From NCBI GenBank assembly GCA_023818865.1, contig JAMWDF010000020.1:1-20812 (forward strand): a DNA stretch of 20,812 nucleotides, written 5' to 3'. Below, piece after piece: positions 1-6,984 of the stretch; position 1 is the first letter of the stretch, and each line of letters starts with the position of its first letter. This stretch comes from Candidatus Omnitrophota bacterium. Its GTDB lineage: Bacteria; Ratteibacteria; UBA8468; B48-G9; DSTR01. The notes under the pieces were generated by a model. It had not been told where the DNA came from. It ran no database searches and worked only from the letters and a program-made list of their open reading frames with translations. Both the position numbers and the translations under genes were made by a program.

Positions 1-297
1 GTTAGTCTGAATGGTATTACTTACTGGTTGCCTTGGTCGACCGTAGGCCTTCTGAAAGGCAACCACTTGGTAAAAAAACTCTGCGCCAGCGAGAAGTGGT
101 TCACCTCCCTGCCAAGAAAAAACAACCGGTCCTCCGTCAGCATACTCCATCGTAGCAGCAACCAGTTTCTCCAAGATAGAAAATGGCATCACTTCTGCTG
201 TCGGATAAAGATGTTCTGTCTTCCGGTAAAAACAATACCCGCACCGGAGGTTACACCGATGAGAAACAGGTTTAATTAATAACTCAACTTGGTTCAT
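1..297 (-). CDS. Radical-SAM protein, anaerobic sulfatase-maturase (anSME/AslB) type, N-terminal part
   Basis: Read on the minus strand from ATG at 297, the frame stays open for 99 codons to the window edge, so only the N-terminus is present. Residues 15-22 are CNLRCGYC, the CxxxCxxC cluster that binds the SAM-cleaving [4Fe-4S] centre. It is preceded by KPVSHR and followed by FY, as in anaerobic sulfatase-maturating enzymes. A WQGGEP motif follows at about residues 62-67, and the last visible residues end in NTIQTN, also typical of that family. Known members convert an active-site Cys or Ser of sulfatases to formylglycine; relatives modify peptides, so the substrate is uncertain. The ATG lies 11 bp after the alaC stop with an AAGG about 10 nt upstream, so the two genes are probably cotranscribed. 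No sulfatase gene is visible here. The SPASM domain expected at the C-terminus lies outside the window. Confidence 0.85.
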   Translation of the reverse strand, partial: MNQVELLIKPVSHRCNLRCGYCFYRKTEHLYPTAEVMPFSILEKLVAATMEYADGGPVVFSWQGGEPLLAGAEFFYQVVAFQKAYGRPRQPVSNTIQTN

Positions 298-308
298 TGA
301 CCGAAGCC

Positions 309-1502
309 TTAAACGAAAAGACGACGGAGGGAACGAACTGCCTGGTTGATTCGCTGTTCATTCTCTACCAGAGCCATTCTCACAAAGCCTTCCCCATACC
401 GGCCAAAGCCAATCCCTGGGGAAACAGCCACATTGGCTTTATCCAGAAGCATCAGGGCGAAGTTCATTGAACCCATGGGACGAAATCTCTCCGGAATCTC
501 TGCCCAGAGATACATGGTCGCCTTTGGTTTCTCCACTGGCCAACCAATCCGGTTAAGGCCTCTTACCAAAACATCTCGCCTTTTTTGATATACTCTAACC
601 ACCTCTTGGATATAGGTCTCTTCCAGTCGTAGGGCAGCGATAGCCGCTACCTGAATTGGAGCAAAAATTCCGTAGTCATAATAACTTTTTAGTTTAGCCA
701 GGGCCTGGATGATACGCCGGTTACCCACCGCAAAACCTACCCGCCAACCAGCCATGTTATATGTCTTAGAGAGACTGTAGAACTCTATGCCTACTTCTTT
801 GGCTCCGCCCGCCTGGAGAAAACTCGGGGCCTGGTACCCATCAAAGCAGATTTCCGCATAAGCCAGGTCATGAATAACAATTAGGTTATTTTTTCGAGCA
901 AATCTGACCACTTCCTGAAAAAAGTCTAAGTTGACTACCTGAGCAGTGGGGTTATTCGGATAACTGAGGATTAAGGCTTTCGGTCCAGGATAACGGTCAT
1001 AAATTGGCAGAGAAAAGTCTGGAAGAAAGCGGTTTTCCGGCAAAAGGGGAACATCATAGATTGAGGCTCCAGCAATAATAGCACTGTAAAAATGGCTGGG
1101 ATAGGTTGGATTGGGTACCAAAACCATATCCCCTTTATCAAACAGAGCCAGAGCCAGATGGCTAATGCCCTCTTTGGAACCGATGCAAACTACGGCTTCT
1201 TCCTCTGGGTCAAGAGACACCTCATATTTCTTCCGATACCACTGACAGATTTCTCGCCGGAGATGAGGGATGCCTCGGGATACACTGTAGCGGTGCGTCT
1301 TTACGTCTTCCACCGCTTCTTTCAGCTTTTCCACAATCGGCCTGGGCGTGGGCTGGTCAGGATTACCCATACCAAAATCAATTACATCTCTGCCCTCTTT
1401 TCGCGCTCTTGCCTTCCTGGTGTTAATCTCTTGAAAGAGGTAGGGAGGAAGGTTTCTAATTCGTTCTGATTCCAGATAGGTACCCGCTGTTCCCTTTTCC
1501 AT
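309..1502 (-). CDS. alaC: Alanine (glutamate-pyruvate) aminotransferase, AlaC type, class I/II PLP fold
   Basis: This 397-residue class I/II aminotransferase closely resembles E. coli AlaC (YfdZ), a PLP enzyme exchanging amino groups between glutamate and pyruvate in the cytoplasm. Visible marks are GMGNPDQPTP (about 44-53), HRYSVSRGIP (70-79), IGSKEG (107-112), PNNPTAQ with N184, HDLAYAE with D212 and Y215, and the PLP lysine K246 in SLSKTYNMAGW. Length is normal for the family. LL-diaminopimelate aminotransferase (DapL) is a close relative, but the GNPD, YSVSRG and SYYDYG segments fit AlaC better. The longest reading frame starts at 1655, but that would cross the divergent epimerase gene. 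ATG 1502 gives the natural family N-terminus and sits just behind a good promoter. It is followed after 11 bp by a radical-SAM gene. Confidence 0.9.
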   Translation of the reverse strand: MEKGTAGTYLESERIRNLPPYLFQEINTRKARARKEGRDVIDFGMGNPDQPTPRPIVEKLKEAVEDVKTHRYSVSRGIPHLRREICQWYRKKYEVSLDPEEEAVVCIGSKEGISHLALALFDKGDMVLVPNPTYPSHFYSAIIAGASIYDVPLLPENRFLPDFSLPIYDRYPGPKALILSYPNNPTAQVVNLDFFQEVVRFARKNNLIVIHDLAYAEICFDGYQAPSFLQAGGAKEVGIEFYSLSKTYNMAGWRVGFAVGNRRIIQALAKLKSYYDYGIFAPIQVAAIAALRLEETYIQEVVRVYQKRRDVLVRGLNRIGWPVEKPKATMYLWAEIPERFRPMGSMNFALMLLDKANVAVSPGIGFGRYGEGFVRMALVENEQRINQAVRSLRRLFV

Positions 1503-1510
1503 AACGCTAA

Positions 1511-1540
1511 AGTTTACCTTTGGGCAAGTTCTTGTGTCAA
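1511..1540 (-). promoter_or_regulatory. Sigma70-type promoter of alaC, near-leaderless
   Basis: On the minus strand a perfect -35 TTGACA (1535-1540) is followed after 18 bp by TAAACT (1511-1516, 4 of 6 to consensus). The -10 is separated from the alaC ATG (1502) by only 8 bp. Transcription starting 6-8 bp after the -10 would give a leader of 0-2 nt. An AAAGG sequence lies upstream but inside the promoter spacer, so it would not be in the mRNA. Confidence 0.6.
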
Positions 1541-1541
1541 T

Positions 1542-1571
1542 TTCAGCTTGCTGCCGAAAAGGTGTTACAAT
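1542..1571 (+). promoter_or_regulatory. Possible promoter of the divergent epimerase gene
   Basis: TACAAT (1566-1571) is a good -10 candidate 6 bp before ATG 1578. Only a weak -35 (TTCAGC, 1542-1547, 3 of 6) lies 18 bp upstream. It interleaves with the alaC promoter in a 75-bp divergent intergenic region. If used, the transcript would start at or next to the ATG. Confidence 0.4.
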
Positions 1572-1577
1572 AAAGGT

Positions 1578-2552
1578 ATGAGCGAAATACTGCTCACCGG
1601 GGCCGCTGGTTTCATTGGCGCAAAGGTAGGAGAAAAACTTCTTGAGCAAGGCCATAAGGTTCTTGGCCTTGATGATCTCAATGATTACTATGACGTGCGA
1701 CTAAAAAAGTGGCGACTGGCCCAGTTGCAGAGGTTTCCTGAATTCACCTTCCGCCAGGTGGATGTTGCTGACAAGGAATCGCTGAACGAAGCCCTGGGTG
1801 ATTTCTCTCCCCAAGCTATCATCAACCTGGCCGCTAGAGCCGGTGTCCGTTACAGCCTGGAAAATCCCTTCGTTTATTTCCACGCCAATTGTCTGGGGAC
1901 TCTCAATCTGCTGGAAATCGCTAGAAAAAATAAGATAAGCAAATTTATTTTGGCTTCAACTTCTTCTCTTTATGCCGGACAGAAGATGCCTTTTTCTGAA
2001 ACTCTGCCGGTGAACGAACCTATCTCTCCTTACGCGGCTTCCAAGAAGGCAGCTGAAGTTACCTGTTATACTTACCATTATCTTTACAACCTTGATGTGA
2101 CTATTTTCCGTTACTTCACGGTTTATGGTCCCTGCGGTCGGCCGGACATGAGTATCTTCAGATTTATCACCTGGCTCCAGAAGGACCAACCTCTTCAGCT
2201 TTTCGGAGACGGCAGCCAGAGTCGGGATTTCACCTATGTTGATGATATTGCCGAAGGCACCATCCGCGGTCTCAGATTAAAAGGTTTTCAGATCATCAAC
2301 CTTGGTGGAAATAAGCCATACGCTCTAAGTGAAGCCATCAGCTTAATAGAAAAAGAGATGGGAAAAATCACCACTATCCACCAGCATGATTTTCATCGGG
2401 CTGACTTGAAAGCCACCTGGGCTGATATCTCCCGGGCCAAGGAACTCTTAGGCTGGCAGCCAACCATTACCCTGGAAGAGGGTATCAAGAAAACAGTGAA
2501 ATGGCATTTAGAGAATTACTGGTGGCTCAGGGAGATTAGACTAAATCCCTAA
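1578..2552 (+). CDS. NAD-dependent sugar-nucleotide epimerase, UDP-glucuronate 4-epimerase type
   Basis: A 324-residue extended short-chain dehydrogenase/reductase. It has the NAD-binding GAAGFIG at residues 8-14, the catalytic Y152xxxK156 in SPYAASKK, and the serines of ASTSSLY at about 127-132. DDLNDYYDVRLK near residue 32, NLAARAGVRYSLENP near 83, and FRYFTVYGPCGRPDM are typical of UDP-glucuronate 4-epimerases (CapI/GAE), which make UDP-galacturonate. The TWADISRAKELLGWQP segment near the C-terminus is also usual. The function would be cytoplasmic supply of sugar nucleotides for surface glycans. The frame extends up to a TTG at 1548, but ATG 1578 gives the normal N-terminus and lies beside a TACAAT box. 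The next epimerase starts 14 bp after the stop, so the two form an operon. The exact sugar cannot be proven from sequence. Confidence 0.88.
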   Translation: MSEILLTGAAGFIGAKVGEKLLEQGHKVLGLDDLNDYYDVRLKKWRLAQLQRFPEFTFRQVDVADKESLNEALGDFSPQAIINLAARAGVRYSLENPFVYFHANCLGTLNLLEIARKNKISKFILASTSSLYAGQKMPFSETLPVNEPISPYAASKKAAEVTCYTYHYLYNLDVTIFRYFTVYGPCGRPDMSIFRFITWLQKDQPLQLFGDGSQSRDFTYVDDIAEGTIRGLRLKGFQIINLGGNKPYALSEAISLIEKEMGKITTIHQHDFHRADLKATWADISRAKELLGWQPTITLEEGIKKTVKWHLENYWWLREIRLNP

Positions 2553-2566
2553 CTACTGGAGAAAGA

Positions 2567-3502
2567 ATGAGAATCCTGGTAACTGGCGGGGCAGGCTTCA
2601 TCGGTAGTCACCTGGTGGATAGGCTCTTAGCTGACCACCATCAGGTTGCTGTCCTTGATAACCTTTCTACTGGAAGGAAGGAAAACCTGAATCCTGAAGC
2701 CAAATTTTATCCAGGAGATATTCGGGACAAACAGGTCAGCTCCTTGATGGCTGAGGAAAAACCAGAGGTCCTCTTTCATTTGGCTGCCCAAATAAACGTG
2801 AGAAAATCTACTGAAGACCCTATTTTTGATAACGAGGTGAATGTCAGCGGTTCTCTCAATCTGATCAAAGCCTTTTTGGCAACCGGCGGAAAAAAAATTA
2901 TTTTTGCCTCCACTGGAGGGGTCATGTACGGCGAGACAGACATTCTGCCCACTCCGGAAACTGTAGAGCCATTTCCTTTATGTCCTTACGGTATAGCCAA
3001 ACTATCGGTGGAAAAATACCTGAATTACTTTCACCGGTACTTCAATCTTTCCTTTGCCGCTCTTCGTTTCGGCAATGTTTACGGACCCAGACAGAACGCC
3101 TTTTCCGAAGCTGGGGTGGTCGCCATTTTTTCCGCCAGGCTTTTAGCCGGAAAACCAGCCATTATTTTCGGCGACGGCCAACAAACCAGGGATTTTGTTT
3201 ACATTGACGATGTTATCCGAGCTTGTCTTTTAACCTTGGAACAAGACCCAGCTAGTTTTTTCAATGTGGGCACCGGCGAGGAAACATCAGTGAACGAAAT
3301 TTTCTCTCAGGTAGCTCGCTGGATTGACAAACCATGTGAGCGTCAGTATGCGCCAGCCAAAGAAGGGGACATTAGGAGAAGCTGCCTAGCCACGGAAAAA
3401 ATCAAAAAATATCTCGGCTGGCAGGCCCAGGTCAGTCTAGCTGAAGGTATCAGGAAAACTGTGCAATGGTTCAAGGAGCAAGCCTTATCAGGTAAACTAT
3501 AA
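2567..3502 (+). CDS. NAD-dependent epimerase, UDP-glucose 4-epimerase (GalE) type
   Basis: A 311-residue extended short-chain dehydrogenase/reductase with GGAGFIG at 7-13, D31 binding the NAD ribose in VLDNLSTG, FHLAAQ at 70-75, catalytic S115 and Y141xxxK145 (CPYGIAKL), and the C-terminal LGWQAQVSLAEGIRKT. The length and the short substrate domain match bacterial and archaeal GalE-like epimerases that interconvert UDP-glucose and UDP-galactose or their N-acetyl forms. GGAGA lies about 5 nt before the ATG, a good ribosome-binding site. It is second in a two-gene plus-strand unit with the UDP-glucuronate epimerase type gene, pointing to surface polysaccharide precursors. It ends 9 bp from the stop of the convergent prepilin gene, with no obvious terminator between. 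Related dehydratases share this fold, so the substrate is uncertain. Confidence 0.85.
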   Translation: MRILVTGGAGFIGSHLVDRLLADHHQVAVLDNLSTGRKENLNPEAKFYPGDIRDKQVSSLMAEEKPEVLFHLAAQINVRKSTEDPIFDNEVNVSGSLNLIKAFLATGGKKIIFASTGGVMYGETDILPTPETVEPFPLCPYGIAKLSVEKYLNYFHRYFNLSFAALRFGNVYGPRQNAFSEAGVVAIFSARLLAGKPAIIFGDGQQTRDFVYIDDVIRACLLTLEQDPASFFNVGTGEETSVNEIFSQVARWIDKPCERQYAPAKEGDIRRSCLATEKIKKYLGWQAQVSLAEGIRKTVQWFKEQALSGKL

Positions 3503-3511
3503 AATACCCGG

Positions 3512-4150
3512 TCAATAAGAAGTGGCTTCCCAATAGGGTCCGCTGGTGAAAACATTGTAGTTCTGGAAAGCCAGATTTAGCACTTTATCCCCGTGGTTAT
3601 AATAGTGCCAGAAGCACCGAACAATTGGAACCTGACCTCCTTTGCCTTCATTAAGCGACTGATAAATCTTTGCCTCTTTCCAAGAAACCTGGCCATCGCC
3701 ATTGGTATCAGCCCGGGCAATCTCGGTGGCATCGTGGGAATCTTCAAACCATTGACAGCGAATAGGAGAAAACTCGTAGCAGTAGCTGTTATTTTCTACT
3801 TCTGGATTGCGACCAATCGCCGCTGGATTCCCGCTGATGTCATTTAGCTCCGGAAATTGAATATTTCCGTGTCCCTGTCTTCCCTTTTGTAAATCGGTCA
3901 AACAGAGAAAAATTTTGTCTGGCTTGAGATAGGAAGGATAGAGATTTGATAACCAGCAGGGATAATCTTCATTATCCTGGTAGTACATCTCAATGGCAAT
4001 GGAAAATTGCTTCAACTGGCTTATGCAGTTTGCCTGGCGACCTTTTTCCCTTGCTTTAGATAGAGCCGGGAGAGTTTGGCCAGCCAGCATGGAAATAATG
4101 GCAATCACTACCAGCAGTTCTATTAAAGTGAATCCAGTTCTCCCTTTCAT
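3512..4150 (-). CDS. Prepilin-like protein with an EF-hand calcium loop
   Basis: This 212-residue protein begins with a type IV prepilin leader: KGRTG, then FTLIELLVVIAIISML. Cleavage is expected between G6 and F7, with the conserved Glu at mature position 5 and one N-terminal membrane helix. Residues 148-159 (DTNGDGQVSWKE) form a perfect EF-hand calcium loop with ligands at D148, N150, D152, Q154, S156 and E159. The C-terminus has RCFWHYYNHGD followed by a beta-rich stretch ending in SGPYWE, a pattern I associate with prepilins of planctomycetes and related candidate phyla. Seven cysteines could allow disulfides outside the membrane. It overlaps the HEAT-repeat gene upstream by 4 bp (ATGA), so the two are translationally coupled. 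It may be a minor pilin or pseudopilin of a type II secretion or type IV pilus machine, but no other machine gene is present. Confidence 0.85.
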   Translation of the reverse strand: MKGRTGFTLIELLVVIAIISMLAGQTLPALSKAREKGRQANCISQLKQFSIAIEMYYQDNEDYPCWLSNLYPSYLKPDKIFLCLTDLQKGRQGHGNIQFPELNDISGNPAAIGRNPEVENNSYCYEFSPIRCQWFEDSHDATEIARADTNGDGQVSWKEAKIYQSLNEGKGGQVPIVRCFWHYYNHGDKVLNLAFQNYNVFTSGPYWEATSY

Positions 4151-4842
4151 TTTTTTTGCCCTCCCCTCAAGACAGCAATGACCTCCTTGACCAGTTTCCT
4201 TATTTCTTCCTCTGGGTCATTATACATCAAATTCATTAATCGGCTCTCCATCTCCGGGCTGGCTTTTTTCTCAAGTAGTCTGAGGCACTTCAGCCGAAGT
4301 GCAACCGCCTTTCCGGTATCTTCAGCCAGGGTTAATAGCTTCTCATTCAGGTCAGGCTCATCCAAGGAAGCAGAATAATCAAGCAGTTTCATCTGCGTTG
4401 CCTCGTTTTGGCTGCTAATTTCATCAAAAAGTTTGATGATATTCCTCTTATCCAGTTTAGCCAGTGTTTCCAGAGCAATATCTTTTACCTGTTCATTTTG
4501 ACTGTTAAAAAGTTCAAAGAGCTTATTCTCGTCAAGTCGCCCCAGGCTGGCTGCCGCCATCCTTTTCACTTGAGGGTCAGGATCTGTTTCTACTAGTTCC
4601 ACCAGGGTTGGCACCGTCTCCTGCAAACCCAATTTCCCGGCCGAGTAAATGGCGTTGAGCCTGGCCCCTTTATCTTTACTGTGTAGCAGTTTGAGATAGG
4701 TTTTCGGTACTGGCCTTTTGCTTCTTGTCCCCAGCCAGACACCGAACCTGAGCAGAGAAAGTAAAATCACCGCTACTGTTACCCAGAAGATAATTCTCTT
4801 CTTTGGTGTGAGTTTTTCGTAAAAAACGCGAAAGTTTTCCAT
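4147..4842 (-). CDS. Membrane-anchored HEAT-repeat protein
   Basis: A 231-residue protein with one predicted membrane helix at about residues 17-37 (IIFW...VWLG), preceded by the basic TPKKR, then a soluble part of alpha-helical HEAT-type repeats from about residue 45 to the end. Repeat marks include GARLNAIYSAGKLG, PQVKRMAAASLGRL and QVKDIALETLAKL. HEAT solenoids usually bind other proteins, and no enzymatic motif is visible. The protein is probably anchored in the inner membrane; the basic N-terminus favours a soluble domain outside the cytoplasm, but this is inference. It is the first gene of a unit with the EF-hand prepilin (4-bp overlap), so a role in assembling or scaffolding that pilin is plausible. 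A strong promoter with only 8 bp between its -10 and the ATG lies directly upstream, and no Shine-Dalgarno sequence is seen. Confidence 0.8.
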   Translation of the reverse strand: MENFRVFYEKLTPKKRIIFWVTVAVILLSLLRFGVWLGTRSKRPVPKTYLKLLHSKDKGARLNAIYSAGKLGLQETVPTLVELVETDPDPQVKRMAAASLGRLDENKLFELFNSQNEQVKDIALETLAKLDKRNIIKLFDEISSQNEATQMKLLDYSASLDEPDLNEKLLTLAEDTGKAVALRLKCLRLLEKKASPEMESRLMNLMYNDPEEEIRKLVKEVIAVLRGGQKK

Positions 4843-4850
4843 TCTTATTA

Positions 4851-4880
4851 CTTATACCCCAAACGACTCGTTCCTGTCAA
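4851..4880 (-). promoter_or_regulatory. Sigma70-type promoter of the HEAT-repeat/prepilin unit, near-leaderless
   Basis: A perfect -35 TTGACA (4875-4880) and a -10 TATAAG (4851-4856, 5 of 6) are spaced 18 bp apart on the minus strand. Only 8 bp separate the -10 from ATG 4842, so the mRNA would carry a leader of 0-2 nt. This is the best-matching promoter in the window. The rest of the 210-bp gap up to 5052 shows no gene and no clear terminator hairpin. Confidence 0.7.
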
Positions 4881-5052
4881 CCCCTGAATTGGCTCATTAA
4901 GAAATCCAACTGAAAATATTCACCCGGAAACCAGTGCGAAACAGTGGACGGGCTGGGTTATTTCTTTCTTGCTCTTATCTTAAAGAAAATGCAATGCTGG
5001 GTAGTTTTTGGTAACAAAATGCCCAAAGAAACTTACAGTAAGAATTATTCTT

Positions 5053-6069
5053 TCAGAGAATAAGCATTGTTTCCAGCCGAACCCCGCCTATCCCGGGAAG
5101 ATAAAGCCCTGGCTCTATGGTAATTACCATCCCGGGTTGAAGGATATCCTCGCTTTTTCCATTAAGAACGGGTTTTTCATGGACAGCCAACCCAACGCCA
5201 TGTCCAAGACCGTGAACAAAATATCCTTCCATTTTCTTCTGCCGGAAAAGGGAAACAGCCAGCTGGTGCACCTTTTTGGCCCTGATGCCTGGTTTGGCTA
5301 TCTTTAAACATTTTCTCTGAACTTGGCGGACCAAAGAATAGATTTTTCTTAACTGATGATTTGGTCTTTCCAGAAAAACCGTTTCGGTCAGGTCGCTATG
5401 ATATCCCTGGTATTCCACTCCCAGGTCAACAATCACCGGTTCACCGGCTTGAATTTTTTTTCTCCCAGGACGATGGTGAGGATACACAGTGTGGTATCCG
5501 GAAGCCACAATTGGGGGAAAACTAATCCCTTCACCCCCGTGGTACCAGGCAAGCCAGCGGATGTGTTCGGCTATCTCCCTTTCTTCTACTCCTGGTTTCA
5601 GGTGCTTTGTTATCACATCCCTCATTACTTTCCTGGCAATCTCTCTGGCTTTTTTCAAAAGTTGGCGTTCTTCCGAATCTTTCACCGCCCGACAATTAAG
5701 GAGAAAATCATTCAGGGGTTTCAATAAGCAGGAGAACTGCTTTTTCCACCGTTCATACCGCTCTACGGTGATCTCCGAAGAAATAAAACCAACCCGGCGG
5801 CAGCTATTTACCTGGCGCACAAATTCTTTTTCTCTGGTAATGAGATTCACCGGCAGAGACCCTTGGTCTAAATCAGCCTGCTGCTGAAGCGGAGGAACAA
5901 AAAGAAAGATTTCCTTTTTGGTAAGAAGAAGTAGACCCTCAGTGTGCGGCTGGCCGACCAACCAGGAAATGTTACCAGAAGAAGCGACTAGACAACCAGG
6001 TAATTGTCTACTCTCCAGAAAATTACGGGCTTTTTCCCACCGGGGAGAAAAATTTCTTCTAACCGGCAT
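5053..6069 (-). CDS. M24-family metallopeptidase, Xaa-Pro aminopeptidase type
   Basis: A 338-residue pita-bread-fold peptidase predicted to remove N-terminal residues preceding proline. All five expected metal ligands are visible: D215 and D226 (IVDLGVEYQGYHSDLTET), H290 (HGLGHGVGLAVHE), E319 (TIEPGLY) and E333 (GGVRLETM). Residues 1-125 form a creatinase-like N-terminal domain containing SGNISWLVGQ. The longest frame begins at 6123, but ATG 6069 is preferred. It overlaps the argF end by 11 bp, sits behind a GGA, and gives the usual N-terminal length. The protein stops only five residues after the last metal ligand, whereas relatives run on for another 8-15 residues. A frameshift close to the stop could explain this. 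It is the last gene of the long minus-strand cluster. Proline-dipeptidase activity (PepQ) is an alternative. Confidence 0.87.
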   Translation of the reverse strand: MPVRRNFSPRWEKARNFLESRQLPGCLVASSGNISWLVGQPHTEGLLLLTKKEIFLFVPPLQQQADLDQGSLPVNLITREKEFVRQVNSCRRVGFISSEITVERYERWKKQFSCLLKPLNDFLLNCRAVKDSEERQLLKKAREIARKVMRDVITKHLKPGVEEREIAEHIRWLAWYHGGEGISFPPIVASGYHTVYPHHRPGRKKIQAGEPVIVDLGVEYQGYHSDLTETVFLERPNHQLRKIYSLVRQVQRKCLKIAKPGIRAKKVHQLAVSLFRQKKMEGYFVHGLGHGVGLAVHEKPVLNGKSEDILQPGMVITIEPGLYLPGIGGVRLETMLIL

Positions 6070-6967
6070 AAAGGAATTCCAGAATGGCCTTCTGACAATA
6101 CAACCTGTTTTCCGCCTGGTCATAAACTACTGAATGCTGCCCATCAATCACTCCGTCGGTCACTTCCTGCCCGCGATGGGCTGGTAGGCAGTGCATAAAA
6201 ATAGCCTCAGGCTTGGCTTTAGAAATTAGGCTCTCATTGACCTGGTAGGGTTGGAAAACTGCCAGCTTCTGGGCAGCTTTGTCTTCCTCGCCCATGCTTA
6301 TCCAGGTATCGGTATAAATCACATCGGCATCAGGAATAAAAACTTCAGGGTCATGACTGGTTGAAAGCAAGGAGGGATTCTTCATTCGTTTCTTCACCGT
6401 CTCGGAGATTCCATAACCAGGCGGATGAGACAAACGGATAGAAATACCAAGAATATCAGCCATCAAGATCAAGGAATTACAAACATTATTTACATCGCCG
6501 ATGTAAGTAATCCGTAGGTCTTCAAGTCTTTTCTTTTTCTCCAGAATAGTAAAGTAATCAGCCAGCGCCTGGCAGGGATGAGAAGAATCGGTGAGAGCAT
6601 TGATTACCGGATAAATGAACCACTCAGCGTATTCGGTTACTTCTTCCTGATGAAAGGTTCGGACAACCAGCCCATGCAGGTACCGGGAAAGAACACAGGC
6701 GGTATCCTTCACCGTTTCTCCCCGAGAAACCTGGGTAGACTGTCCGGAAAGGTAAATCGGCGTCCCGCCTAATTCTAAAATCGCCACTTCAAACGAAACC
6801 CTGGTCCTGGTTGATGGTTTAGTAAAGAGCAACCCGAAATGCTTGTTCGTAAGTAGATTCGCCCGGGCAAGTCGGCCGCGTTCCTGTTTGAAATACTTTG
6901 CCCGGTCAAAAAGACGCAGAATCTCCTCTTTGCTGAAATCAGTCACATCCAGAAAATCTCTTTTCAT
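6059..6967 (-). CDS. argF: Ornithine carbamoyltransferase
   Basis: The 302-residue enzyme transfers the carbamoyl group from carbamoyl phosphate to ornithine, giving citrulline in arginine synthesis. Diagnostic motifs are STRTR at 52-56 (carbamoyl-phosphate loop), HPCQ at 130-133, the ornithine loop around DTWISMG at about 220-226, and HCLPAHR at 259-265 with the catalytic Cys. ISMG and HCLPAHR separate it from aspartate carbamoyltransferase. ATG 6967 gives MKRDFL, a typical N-terminus, but has no Shine-Dalgarno. An in-frame TTG at 7000, 33 bp upstream and inside the argD end, has AAGGA 6 nt before it and could add 11 residues. It follows argB and argD in one probable operon and overlaps the peptidase gene. 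Arginine-pathway genes argC, argJ, argG and argH are not in the window. Confidence 0.95.
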   Translation of the reverse strand: MKRDFLDVTDFSKEEILRLFDRAKYFKQERGRLARANLLTNKHFGLLFTKPSTRTRVSFEVAILELGGTPIYLSGQSTQVSRGETVKDTACVLSRYLHGLVVRTFHQEEVTEYAEWFIYPVINALTDSSHPCQALADYFTILEKKKRLEDLRITYIGDVNNVCNSLILMADILGISIRLSHPPGYGISETVKKRMKNPSLLSTSHDPEVFIPDADVIYTDTWISMGEEDKAAQKLAVFQPYQVNESLISKAKPEAIFMHCLPAHRGQEVTDGVIDGQHSVVYDQAENRLYCQKAILEFLYAG

Positions 6968-6984
6968 TTTCAAAGTAGGGGAAA

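Noticed and set aside
60..100. Apparent frameshift in the radical-SAM gene
   Set aside because: My first reverse complement lost one base of a 7-A run. Recounting gives one continuous frame to the window edge.
28..279. Plus-strand open frame of 83 codons at the left edge
   Set aside because: It is antisense to the radical-SAM gene, whose CxxxCxxC and QGGEP motifs are clear on the minus strand. The plus-strand translation shows no family features.
4880..5052. Terminator hairpin after the M24 peptidase gene
   Set aside because: A CCACTG...CACTGG pair caught the eye, but the arms are not complementary, and no stem followed by a T run was found.
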